A stretch of 56,009 bases of DNA from Bradyrhizobium centrolobii (GTDB lineage: Bacteria > Pseudomonadota > Alphaproteobacteria > Rhizobiales > Xanthobacteraceae): positions 1 to 56,009 of the forward strand of contig NZ_LUUB01000092.1 in assembly GCF_001641635.1 (NCBI RefSeq). The letters are read 5' to 3'. Shown piece after piece: positions 31,472 to 38,657 of the stretch (positions are counted from its first letter, which is position 1; each line of letters begins with the position of its first letter). Position numbers and translations under genes: made by a program. Below the pieces are notes generated by a model. That model had not been told where the DNA came from. It worked only from the letters and a program-made list of their open reading frames with translations, and did no database searches.

Positions 31472-31798
31472 CTACCGTCGCGCCACCAGCACGCCGAGCA
31501 GGAATGCCACCATCAGCGAGGGCAGCGGCGCCTCGCGCACCATGCCGCGAAGGATGTCGGGCCAGTGCTGGTCGGGGACGAGGCTCGGCGACCTGATTTC
31601 GGCGGTCGGGGTGATGCCCCAGTCCGAGGCGAGCTCGGCGATCTCGCTTCCAGCCAAGCGCGAGCCGTCGCGCACGCGGAAAATGGCGGCGTCGGGACGA
31701 TCACGCGGCGCGAGCGCCATCAGCGTCGCGATCGCCGTGCGCAGCGTCATCTCGCCGTAGCCTTGCAGCGTCACCGACTCCTCGGGGTCGGATGTCAT
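31472..31798 (-). CDS. Small protein with C-terminal membrane anchor
   Basis: A 108-aa hypothetical protein. A soluble acidic part ('LMALAPRDRPDAAIFRVRDG') is followed by one hydrophobic C-terminal segment 'PSLMVAFLLGVLVARR' with basic end, as in tail-anchored proteins. GAGGAAG lies 8 nt before ATG 31798. It starts 13 bases after the stop of the 37-codon gene and is probably in the same transcript. Confidence 0.65.
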   Translation of the reverse strand: MTSDPEESVTLQGYGEMTLRTAIATLMALAPRDRPDAAIFRVRDGSRLAGSEIAELASDWGITPTAEIRSPSLVPDQHWPDILRGMVREAPLPSLMVAFLLGVLVARR

Positions 31799-31811
31799 GC
31801 GAACGTCTTCC

Positions 31812-31925
31812 TCACAAAGCGAAATGGCTGGCGATGGTGAAAACCGCCGTCGCGCAAAGGACCAGCGTGGAAACCGCGCCGGCCACTCCGCGCGCCAGAT
31901 CGCCTCGCGTCAGGTGCCTGGACAT
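31812..31925 (-). CDS. Very small single-span membrane protein (37 aa)
   Basis: Reading from ATG 31925, the product is 'MSRHLTRGDLARGVAGA' plus a hydrophobic stretch ending 'ASHFAL'. It has a basic N-terminus and one membrane helix. The ribosome site AAGGAG is optimal. A near-consensus EcfG promoter (31951-31975) would start transcription about 20 bases upstream. It leads a two-gene unit with 31472-31798. Longer upstream frames lack a ribosome site. Confidence 0.6.
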   Translation of the reverse strand: MSRHLTRGDLARGVAGAVSTLVLCATAVFTIASHFAL

Positions 31926-31950
31926 GATTCCGCTCCTTGCTTCCAGGGAA

Positions 31951-31975
31951 AATGGCGATCGCAGAGGTTGGTTCC
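31951..31975 (-). promoter_or_regulatory. Near-consensus EcfG (general stress) promoter
   Basis: On the minus strand: GGAAC (31975-31971), 16 bases, CATT (31954-31951). The EcfG consensus in alphaproteobacteria is GGAAC-N16/17-CGTT, so one -10 base deviates. It points to the 37-aa gene. Confidence 0.5.
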
Positions 31976-32017
31976 TTGCCGGGCAGCGTACCGCGCAGTC
32001 GAGGTGAACTCGCATCG

Positions 32018-32042
32018 GGAACCATCGCCATCCTTTCCCGTT
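32018..32042 (+). promoter_or_regulatory. Consensus EcfG (general stress) promoter
   Basis: GGAAC (32018-32022), 16 bases, CGTT (32039-32042): an exact match to the alphaproteobacterial EcfG consensus, 38 bases upstream of the start at 32081. Confidence 0.7.
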
Positions 32043-32080
32043 GCCGTGCCGGCCTCGATGACGAGGTGATCGGGGGACTT

Positions 32081-32530
32081 ATGCCGCTTCTCCGTTACTT
32101 CATCTTCACGGGCGGCGTTCTGCTCGCTCTCCTGTTTCTCGCTGACCGCTACACGGGCAGCCCCGAAAATGCTGCCGCCCAGGCCGGGCAGGATCTGGCG
32201 GTCGTACGGATTCATTCCGCGCAACAATGGCCGGAGAAGATCGTCTTCGACACCAGCGCGCCGCAAGTTCCGGCACCTGACGTTACCGCGGCTACGGCGC
32301 CGTCCCCGCCTGCGCCGGAGAGACAGGCCGCGCAGCCCAGCACGCGTGAGGCGTTTGCGATGGCTGCCCAGCCGCCCGTGGAGCCGAAGCGCGCCGCGCC
32401 GCCGGCATCACGCAGGAATGTCGCACAACGGCACTATCGGCATTCTGTGCCGCGCGCGATGGCGCGAGATCAGACGATGTTCTATGGGCAGTTCTATGGA
32501 CAACAGCGCCTGTCGGCGGGATGGTGGTGA
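32081..32530 (+). CDS. Membrane-anchored Pro/Ala-rich small protein
   Basis: A 149-aa protein. The N-terminal hydrophobic segment 'LLRYFIFTGGVLLALLFLA' serves as anchor or signal. A periplasmic region rich in Pro, Ala and Gln follows (about residues 60-115), with a basic, Tyr/Gln-rich tail 'MFYGQFYGQQRLSAGWW'. No known domain is recognised. ATG 32081 has GGGGGA 3 nt upstream. It is expressed from the consensus EcfG promoter at 32018-32042 and divergent from the 37-aa gene, so a stress-linked envelope role is likely. Confidence 0.7.
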   Translation: MPLLRYFIFTGGVLLALLFLADRYTGSPENAAAQAGQDLAVVRIHSAQQWPEKIVFDTSAPQVPAPDVTAATAPSPPAPERQAAQPSTREAFAMAAQPPVEPKRAAPPASRRNVAQRHYRHSVPRAMARDQTMFYGQFYGQQRLSAGWW

Positions 32531-32646
32531 TGGACGCCACAACTGCTTGCCGATAAGCGGTTAAGCGGAGCGGTTGCCACCAGGGGCGCGTCGGACATTA
32601 TTGCCGAACCCCACCGAGGGCCTCCCGGCCCTCACAATCAAGTGTC

Positions 32647-32675
32647 TTTATTCGGGAACAAGCATTCCCTATTAT
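32647..32675 (+). promoter_or_regulatory. tetR promoter with embedded operator; probable leaderless start
   Basis: -10 TATTAT (32670-32675) with a weak -35 TTTATT (32647-32652) 17 bases upstream. The spacer is filled by the palindrome GGGAACAAGCATTCCC (32654-32669). Initiation 7 bases after the -10 would fall on the A of ATG 32682, and no ribosome site is present. Confidence 0.6.
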
Positions 32676-32681
32676 CCCGCA

Positions 32682-33302
32682 ATGCAAAAAACCGCCCGCC
32701 GATCGCAGCCTGTTGCCCGTCCGCCCGGCCGTCCCCGGGAGTTCGATATGGACACCGCCCTCGACAGGGCGGTGCGGGTGTTTCGCGAGCGCGGCTATCA
32801 TGCCACCTCGATCGGCGACCTCACCGCGGCGATGCGGCTGGCGACGGGCAGTGTCTACAAGGCTTTCCAGGACAAGCGAGCGGTATTCCTCGCCGCCTTC
32901 GAGCGTTACACCGCGCGGCGCCAGGAGCAGACCCGCAGCGCTGCGGCGCTAGGCGCGAACGGCCGGGAGCGGGTACGCAACGTCCTGCTTTCCTATGTCG
33001 AGCATTCGCAGGGCAGCGAGGGGCGGCGCGGCTGCCTCGTGGTCGGCAGCGCGGTCGAATTGTCGGCGCTCGATCCCGAGATCGGGGCGCGCGTCATCGC
33101 GCAGCTCAAAACCAACGAGAATTTCGTCGCCGGCCTGATCCGTGAAGGACAGGCCGACGGCTCGATTCCTCGCACGGTCGAGGCCGGCGATACCGCGCGG
33201 CTGATGATCTGCATCACCCAGGGCCTGCGCGTCGTCGGCAAGGCGCGGCTGCCGCTCGATGGCGAGCGCATCGTCGACGTCGCGATGAAGCTGCTCGCCT
33301 GA
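32682..33302 (+). CDS. TetR-family transcriptional regulator
   Basis: A 206-aa repressor. The TetR HTH lies at residues about 20-66 ('FDMDTALDRAVRVFRERGYH', 'SIGDLTAAMRLATGSVYKAF'). The C-terminal ligand domain ends 'GKARLPLDGERIVDVAMKLL'. ATG 32682 was chosen because the preceding bases form its own promoter and operator. It is followed by an MFS exporter whose promoter region carries the same palindrome class, so it probably represses both until a toxic ligand appears. Confidence 0.9.
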   Translation: MQKTARRSQPVARPPGRPREFDMDTALDRAVRVFRERGYHATSIGDLTAAMRLATGSVYKAFQDKRAVFLAAFERYTARRQEQTRSAAALGANGRERVRNVLLSYVEHSQGSEGRRGCLVVGSAVELSALDPEIGARVIAQLKTNENFVAGLIREGQADGSIPRTVEAGDTARLMICITQGLRVVGKARLPLDGERIVDVAMKLLA

Positions 33303-33329
33303 TCCCACGCTAATTCCCATGCCTAATTA

Positions 33330-33345
33330 GGGAATGATCGTTCCC
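33330..33345. promoter_or_regulatory. TetR operator upstream of the MFS gene
   Basis: GGGAATGATCGTTCCC, a 16-bp palindrome with the pattern GGGAAYRAKCRTTCCC, shared with the operator in the tetR promoter. It lies 20 bases upstream of the MFS start codon. A further partial copy (ATTCCC...GGGAAT) lies at 33313-33335. Confidence 0.75.
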
Positions 33346-33364
33346 GATATCTGGAGACAAGTAA

Positions 33365-34561
33365 ATGACGATGAATGCCACGATCGACGCCGCGCCGGAC
33401 GCGCGTGCGGTGTCGCACCGACTGACCTTCCTGCTGGCGGCGGCCTGTGGCATGGTCGCCGCCAACATCTACTACGCCCAGCCGCTGATCGGCCCGATCA
33501 GTGCCGCGCTCGGCCTGTCGCACGCCGCGGCGGGGCTGATCGTGACCATGACGCAGATCGGCTACGGCATCGGGCTGCTTCTGATCGTCCCGCTCGGCGA
33601 TCTCATCGAAAACCGCAAGCTGATCTGCACGGTGATCGGCCTCGGGGCCGCGGCGCTGCTCGCCGCCGCCTTCTCGACGCAGGCGCTGCCGTTCCTGATC
33701 GCCGCGCTCTTCATCGGGCTCGGTTCGGTCGCAGTGCAGATCATCATTCCCTATGCCGCCCATCTCGCGCCGGAAGCTATTCGCGGCCGCGTCGTCGGCA
33801 ACGTCTCGACCGGCCTGATGCTCGGCGTCATGCTGGCGCGGCCCGCGTCGAGCTTCGTCACCGCGGCGCTGTCGTGGCACGCTGTCTTCTTCTGCTCCAC
33901 GGCGCTGATGATCGCGCTCGCTGCCGTGCTCTGGATGACGCTGCCGGAGCGCAAGCCCGTGGCGCGCATGCACTATGGCGCGTTGCTGCTGTCCATGCCG
34001 CATCTGGTGCGGACCACGCCGCTGCTCCGGCGCCGCGCGCTCTACCAGGCATTTCTGTTCGCGGCCTTCAGCCTGTTCTGGACCGTGACGCCGCTGCTGC
34101 TCGCCAGCCCAGAATTCGGCTTCTCCCAGCGCGGCATTGCGCTGTTCGCACTCGCCGGCGTCGCGGGCGTCGTGGCCGCTCCGGTCGCGGGACGGCTTGC
34201 CGATCGCGGCCACAGCCGCGTTGCGACCTTGATCTCGATGCTGCTGGTCGCCCTGGGCTTCCTCGTCGCGCATATCGGCGCGCCCGGGTCGGGGCTCAAT
34301 CTTGCCGGCCTGGTCGTCGCCGCCATCGCGATCGACTTCGGTGTGCAGGGCAATGTCGTGCTGGGTTTCCGCGCCATCTTCGCGCTCGGGCATGAGCACC
34401 GCAGCCGTCTCAACGGCCTCTACATGGCCACGTTCTTCGCGGCGGGCGCCGCCGGCTCCGCGCTCGGCGCCTGGGCCTTCGCGCAGGGTGGCTGGATGCT
34501 CGCCTCGTGGATTGGCCTTGCCCTGCCTGTGGCGGCCTTGATCTACGCCGCCACGGAGTGA
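33365..34561 (+). CDS. MFS transporter
   Basis: A 398-aa, 12-helix major facilitator. N-terminal 'MVAANIYYAQPLIGPISAALG' and the loop-2 motif 'GDLIENRKLICTVIG' mark an MFS drug/metabolite exporter of the YnfM-like group. 'AGRLADRGHSRVATLIS' is the matching motif between helices 8 and 9. GGAGACAAG precedes ATG 33365. Regulated efflux is likely given the TetR gene and shared operators. The substrate is unknown. Confidence 0.9.
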   Translation: MTMNATIDAAPDARAVSHRLTFLLAAACGMVAANIYYAQPLIGPISAALGLSHAAAGLIVTMTQIGYGIGLLLIVPLGDLIENRKLICTVIGLGAAALLAAAFSTQALPFLIAALFIGLGSVAVQIIIPYAAHLAPEAIRGRVVGNVSTGLMLGVMLARPASSFVTAALSWHAVFFCSTALMIALAAVLWMTLPERKPVARMHYGALLLSMPHLVRTTPLLRRRALYQAFLFAAFSLFWTVTPLLLASPEFGFSQRGIALFALAGVAGVVAAPVAGRLADRGHSRVATLISMLLVALGFLVAHIGAPGSGLNLAGLVVAAIAIDFGVQGNVVLGFRAIFALGHEHRSRLNGLYMATFFAAGAAGSALGAWAFAQGGWMLASWIGLALPVAALIYAATE

Positions 34562-34702
34562 CCCTGACGGCGTGCCCGATTGTGCGCTGCGGTCGATTTA
34601 CCAAGCCACCGGCTGCGCCATTTCCGCCTCGCGGTTCTGGCGCGGCTGTAGTACTTTGGTCTCAAATAGGGCCTGGTAGAGACAGGCGGCAGGGGGAGGC
34701 CA

Positions 34703-35200
34703 ATGAGGCGTGGGGGACTGTTTGGCGTACCGAGGGTACGGCCATGGTCGTGGCAGGCGTTTCTGCTCGGCTTTGCGATCGTGGCAGTGTCGGCCACCCT
34801 TCAAGGCATTTGCGTCACGCTCGGCGCGGAGCTTTACTTCGCGGCGTTCCTCCCCAGCATCTTCGTGGTCGGGATCATAGCCGGCGCGCCGGCAGCAGCA
34901 TTCGCCGCGCTGCTGACCATTCCGCTGGTGTGGTGGGCGTTCATGCCGCCCTTCTTCGAGTTCAGCCCGCTGACCAGCGCCTATGCGGACTCCATCAACC
35001 TGTTCTTCCTGCTCGCCGTGCTCCTGATCGGCCTTGCCGACCTTTGCCGGGAGACGATCGCGATCGTCAGCCGTGGCGGGCTGAAGCCGACGGGCGAGAG
35101 CGCGGCGACGAATTCGCAAGAAACGCCGTTGTCGCGAGAGCGCGCGTTGCCCTCCCGCAACAGTTCGGCAACCATCCGCCCGGTTGCCCTGCGCCGCTAA
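34703..35200 (+). CDS. DUF4118-like four-helix membrane protein
   Basis: A 165-aa integral membrane protein with about four helices ('FLLGFAIVAVSATLQGICV', 'FAAFLPSIFVVGIIAGAPA', 'FAALLTIPLVWWAFMPPF', 'SINLFFLLAVLLIGLADL'). It resembles the DUF4118/KdpD-type membrane module found at the N-terminus of sensor kinases, here without a kinase domain. The tail is polar and Ser/Arg-rich. AGGGGGAGG lies upstream of ATG 34703. It could be a truncated sensor or a stand-alone module. Confidence 0.65.
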   Translation: MRRGGLFGVPRVRPWSWQAFLLGFAIVAVSATLQGICVTLGAELYFAAFLPSIFVVGIIAGAPAAAFAALLTIPLVWWAFMPPFFEFSPLTSAYADSINLFFLLAVLLIGLADLCRETIAIVSRGGLKPTGESAATNSQETPLSRERALPSRNSSATIRPVALRR

Positions 35201-35260
35201 CTTTTCGAAAATTGTTTGGCCGCAGGTTCTCTCGTGGGAATGACGAGGGAGTTTTCGGAG

Positions 35261-35458
35261 ATGAACGGCCAGGCTATTTTGGAGAATGTGCGCCGCTATC
35301 GCGGAATCGCGTCCCTGTATCGCCAGACCGCCGCGTTTCGGCCGTGCCAGAGCTGGTCGCTGCTGGAGCAGGCCAGCGAGTGGGAAGCGCGCGCGCTCGA
35401 GGAGCTTGAAGCTTATTTCGCGGCCCGCACGGAACACGTCGTCCCGCTCGCGGCCTGA
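35261..35458 (+). CDS. Small helical protein, paralogue of 46789-47001
   Basis: A 65-aa protein: 'ILENVRRYRGIASLYRQTAA' followed by a Trp/Leu/Glu-rich helix ('SWSLLEQASEWEARALEELE'). About half its residues match the small protein on the far side of the cbb operon. No domain name is known to me. ATG 35261 is favoured by GAGGGAG 9 nt upstream and by alignment with the paralogue; ATG 35240 is an alternative. Confidence 0.7.
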   Translation: MNGQAILENVRRYRGIASLYRQTAAFRPCQSWSLLEQASEWEARALEELEAYFAARTEHVVPLAA

Positions 35459-35485
35459 AAATTAACCATCGGACCGACTGCCTTC

Positions 35486-35500
35486 AGGGCTTTTCGCCCT
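35486..35500. terminator. Short hairpin between convergent genes
   Basis: AGGGC-TTTTC-GCCCT, a 5-bp stem between the converging small gene and cbbR. It is weak for an intrinsic terminator and has no following T-run. Confidence 0.25.
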
Positions 35501-35608
35501 TCCCATTTGGGCACCTGCGGTCCATCTGTGTTGCCGTCCCAATAATTCAGCACTGTCGGATCATCCAGCGACCATCGCCATGAAGCTGATGAGCTGAACG
35601 CCTGACGG

Positions 35609-36586
35609 CTATCGCCCGCCGAACTCCGGCACTTCGGGCAGATAGTTCGATCCCTCCGAGCCGAGAAAATCGAACATCGCCTGCGCTGGCGGTAGCAGCA
35701 CCTTGTCGCTGCGACGGATCACGTACCACTGCCGGACGATGGGCAGGCCCGCGACATCAAGCACGATGAGCCGGCCTTCGGCGAGCTCATGCGCCACCGT
35801 GTGGGCCGAGATGAAGGCGATGCCGAGCCCGGCGATGACCGCCTGCTTGATGGTCTCGTTGCTGCTCATCTCCATGCCGATGATCGGCTCGAGATCGGAC
35901 TTCTGGAACATGCCTTCCATCAGCGTGCGCGTGCCCGATCCCGGCTCGCGGGTGAGGAAGGTCTCGTGCACGAGGTCGGTCAGGTTGAGGCCGGAGTCCT
36001 TCTCCAGCCAGTGCCCCTTGCGCGCGACGATGATGTGCGGATTGCGTCCGAGTTGGCGGACGTCGACCGTGACATCGGCCGGTGGCCGACCCATCACCGC
36101 GAAATCGAGATCATAGCCATGCATGGCCTCGCGGATCTCCTCGCGGTTGCCGATGGTCAGCTTGATGTCGATCTTCGGATATCGCTTCGAGAACGCCGCG
36201 ATCGCATGTGGCACGAAGTATTTCGCGGTGGAGACGGCGCCGAGTTGCACCGTGCCGCCGGTCCGGCCCGCGAGCAGGTCAAGCGAGCCCTGGCAGTCCG
36301 CGATCGCGGCCTCGACCCGCTCGGCCAGCGCCAGCACCTCCTTGCCCGCTTCCGTCAGCAGCATACCGTCGCCGGTCCGCTGCACCAGCGGCAGACCCGC
36401 AAGGTCCTGCAGCTGCCGGAGCTGCTGGGTCACGGCCGGCTGGGTCAGCCCGAGATGGCTGGAGGCCGCCGTGACGCTGCCCTTGGCCGAGAGCGCGGCG
36501 AGCGAGCGGAGCTGCCGGATCGTCAGATGCCGGAGCTGGGCCGCCGCATGGCCGGGGACATTATAAGAAAATTCTTTGATGCTCAT
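35609..36586 (-). CDS. cbbR: CbbR, LysR-type regulator of the Calvin cycle operon
   Basis: A 325-aa LysR-family activator. The winged HTH ('LTIRQLRSLAALSAKGSVTA', 'LGLTQPAVTQQLRQLQDLAG') is preceded by an unusually long 20-residue N-terminal arm. The effector domain is typical ('VQLGAVSTAKYFVPHAIAAF', 'FLTREPGSGTRTLMEGMF'). Its position, divergent from cbbF with 117 bases between, identifies it. CbbR senses metabolites such as RuBP, ATP or NADPH and activates cbb transcription. An inverted repeat is centred on its start codon. The ribosome site is weak. Confidence 0.93.
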   Translation of the reverse strand: MSIKEFSYNVPGHAAAQLRHLTIRQLRSLAALSAKGSVTAASSHLGLTQPAVTQQLRQLQDLAGLPLVQRTGDGMLLTEAGKEVLALAERVEAAIADCQGSLDLLAGRTGGTVQLGAVSTAKYFVPHAIAAFSKRYPKIDIKLTIGNREEIREAMHGYDLDFAVMGRPPADVTVDVRQLGRNPHIIVARKGHWLEKDSGLNLTDLVHETFLTREPGSGTRTLMEGMFQKSDLEPIIGMEMSSNETIKQAVIAGLGIAFISAHTVAHELAEGRLIVLDVAGLPIVRQWYVIRRSDKVLLPPAQAMFDFLGSEGSNYLPEVPEFGGR

Positions 36587-36608
36587 TATGAATAGAAATT
36601 TTCCTTAT
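36563..36608. promoter_or_regulatory. Probable CbbR operator in the cbbR-cbbF region
   Basis: An AT-rich inverted repeat: ATAAGAAAATTCT (36563-36575) and AGAAATTTTCCTTAT (36594-36608), matching with two single-base gaps. The centre falls on the cbbR start codon. It stands out in GC-rich surroundings and contains LysR-type T-N11-A patterns. Binding would repress cbbR and position CbbR about 100 bases upstream of cbbF. Confidence 0.6.
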
Positions 36609-36703
36609 TAGATCGACCCTGTCAATCTCATTGTGCTGGGACGGACCGCACCGACCTCCACGGGGAGGGAATGGAGGCGGCGCCAGCAAGGGGATGAGCG
36701 CAA

Positions 36704-37741
36704 ATGACCGGGCAACTCAGGCTGGACGACCACCTTCAACGGTATTCAGAGACCGCTCCCCACGCGCTGGCCGTGGCCGCGGCGGTTGACGCCATCGCGG
36801 CGGCCTCGCTCGAGATCGCCGATCTCACGAGCAGCGGGCAGCTCGCCGACGCCTCTGGCCTAACGACGGGCCGCAACAGTGACGGCGATCTCCAGCGCGA
36901 TCTCGATGTCCAGGCGGACGCGATCCTGCGTCGTTGCCTCGGCAAGCTGCCGATCGCGGCGCTTGCATCGGAGGAGATGCGCGAGCCGCAGCTCGGCGAT
37001 CGCGAGGGCAGCATCTGCGTCGCGATCGATCCGCTCGACGGCTCGTCCAACATCGACATCAATATGACCGTGGGCACGATCTTCTCGATCCTGCCGACGC
37101 CGGACGATCCCGGACTCGCCTTTCATCAGCGCGGTTCGGCGCAGCTCGCGGCGGGGTTCATCACCTACGGCCCGCAGACCTCGCTGGTGCTGACGCTCGG
37201 CGACGGCGTCGACATCTTCACCCATGACCGCAAGTCCGGCTGCTTCCGCCTCGCGCGTAGCAGCGTGCAGATCGGCGAGTCCTGCGAGGAATTCGCGATC
37301 AACGGCTCCAACCGCCGACACTGGGACCCGCCGGTGCGCGCCTTCATCGACGAGTGCCTCGCCGGCGTCGAGGGACCTGCCAACCATAATTTCAACATGC
37401 GCTGGATCGGCTCGCTGGTCGCGGAGGCCTATCGCATCCTCACCCGTGGCGGCGTCTTCCTCTATCCCTCCGACGCGCGGCCCGGCTATGGCGACGGCCG
37501 CTTGCGCCTCACCTATGAGGCACATCCGATGGCCTTCATCATCGAGCAGGCCGGCGGTTCCGCCTCGACCGGGCGCGAGCGCATCCTCGACCTTGCCGCG
37601 CGCGATCTGCACCAGCGCGTGCCGCTGATCATGGGCTCGAGCAACGAGGTGCGGCGCGTCGAGGAATTGCATTGCGATCCGCTGCTGGTCGCGAGCGTCT
37701 CCGCCCCGCTGTTCGCGCGGCGCGGCTTCTTCCGGCTCTGA
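36704..37741 (+). CDS. cbbF: Fructose-1,6-bisphosphatase class I
   Basis: A 345-aa FBPase that regenerates fructose-6-phosphate (and sedoheptulose-7-phosphate) in the cycle. The metal site is 'SICVAIDPLDGSSNID'. The substrate motifs are 'NMRWIGSLVAEAYRILTRGG' and 'YEAHPMAFIIEQAGG' with 'RVPLIMGSSNEV'. It is the first gene of the operon. AAGGGG lies about 11 nt upstream of ATG 36704. It is followed by cbbP after 12 bases. Confidence 0.96.
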   Translation: MTGQLRLDDHLQRYSETAPHALAVAAAVDAIAAASLEIADLTSSGQLADASGLTTGRNSDGDLQRDLDVQADAILRRCLGKLPIAALASEEMREPQLGDREGSICVAIDPLDGSSNIDINMTVGTIFSILPTPDDPGLAFHQRGSAQLAAGFITYGPQTSLVLTLGDGVDIFTHDRKSGCFRLARSSVQIGESCEEFAINGSNRRHWDPPVRAFIDECLAGVEGPANHNFNMRWIGSLVAEAYRILTRGGVFLYPSDARPGYGDGRLRLTYEAHPMAFIIEQAGGSASTGRERILDLAARDLHQRVPLIMGSSNEVRRVEELHCDPLLVASVSAPLFARRGFFRL

Positions 37742-37753
37742 GCGAGGTGATGC

Positions 37754-38629
37754 ATGTCCAGGAAGCATCCGATCATTTCCATCACCGGCTCCTCCGGCGC
37801 AGGCACGACCTCGGTCAAGAAGACCTTTGAGCAGATATTCTTCCGTGAGCGCGTCAACGCCGTCTACATCGAAGGCGATGCGTTCCATCGCTACGACCGC
37901 GCCGAGATGCGCACGCAGATGGCAACGGAGGCCGAGCGCGGCAACAAGCATTTCAGCCATTTCAGCCCCGAGACCAATCTGTTCGAGGAGCTGGAGCGGG
38001 CGTTCCGTGACTATGGCGAGACCGGCACCGCGGTGACGCGGCACTACGTCCACGACGCCGAGGAGTCCGCGTTGCATGGCACGCCGCCCGGCACCTTCAC
38101 CGATTGGGAGCGGCTGCCCGAGAATTCGGACCTCCTGTTCTACGAGGGCCTGCACGGCGCCGTCGTCACCGACAAGGTCAATGTCGCGCGCTATGCCGAC
38201 CTGAAGATCGGCGTCGTGCCCGTCATCAATCTCGAATGGATCCAGAAGCTGCACCGCGACCGCAGCGCACGGGGCTATTCGACCGAGGCCGTCACCGACA
38301 CCATCCTGCGGAGGATGCCGGATTACATCCACTACATCTGCCCGCAATTCACCGAGACCGACATCAACTTCCAGCGCGTGCCGACGGTGGACACCTCCAA
38401 TCCGTTCATCGCGCGCTGGATCCCGACGCCCGACGAATCGATGGTCGTGATCCGCTTCAAGAATCCGCGCGGCATCGACTTCCCCTATCTGCTCTCGATG
38501 CTGCCGCACAGTTGGATGTCGCGTGCCAATTCGATCGTCTGCCCGGGAGCAAAACTCGATCTGGCAATGCAGCTCATCCTGACGCCGCTGATCATGCAGC
38601 TCATCGAGCGCAAGCGAAGCCTGAAGTGA
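37754..38629 (+). CDS. cbbP: Phosphoribulokinase
   Basis: A 291-aa bacterial-type (class I) PRK that phosphorylates ribulose-5-phosphate to RuBP, the committed step with RuBisCO. P-loop 'ISITGSSGAGTTSVKKTF'. 'VYIEGDAFHRYDRAEM' contains the catalytic Asp. 'LLFYEGLHGAVV' and 'HRDRSARGYSTEAV' are the ATP/Ru5P motifs. It lacks the plant-type regulatory Cys pair. GAGGTGATGC precedes ATG 37754. cbbT starts 28 bases later. Confidence 0.97.
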   Translation: MSRKHPIISITGSSGAGTTSVKKTFEQIFFRERVNAVYIEGDAFHRYDRAEMRTQMATEAERGNKHFSHFSPETNLFEELERAFRDYGETGTAVTRHYVHDAEESALHGTPPGTFTDWERLPENSDLLFYEGLHGAVVTDKVNVARYADLKIGVVPVINLEWIQKLHRDRSARGYSTEAVTDTILRRMPDYIHYICPQFTETDINFQRVPTVDTSNPFIARWIPTPDESMVVIRFKNPRGIDFPYLLSMLPHSWMSRANSIVCPGAKLDLAMQLILTPLIMQLIERKRSLK

Positions 38630-38657
38630 TGCGCAACAACAACATCGGGAGCCTCTG

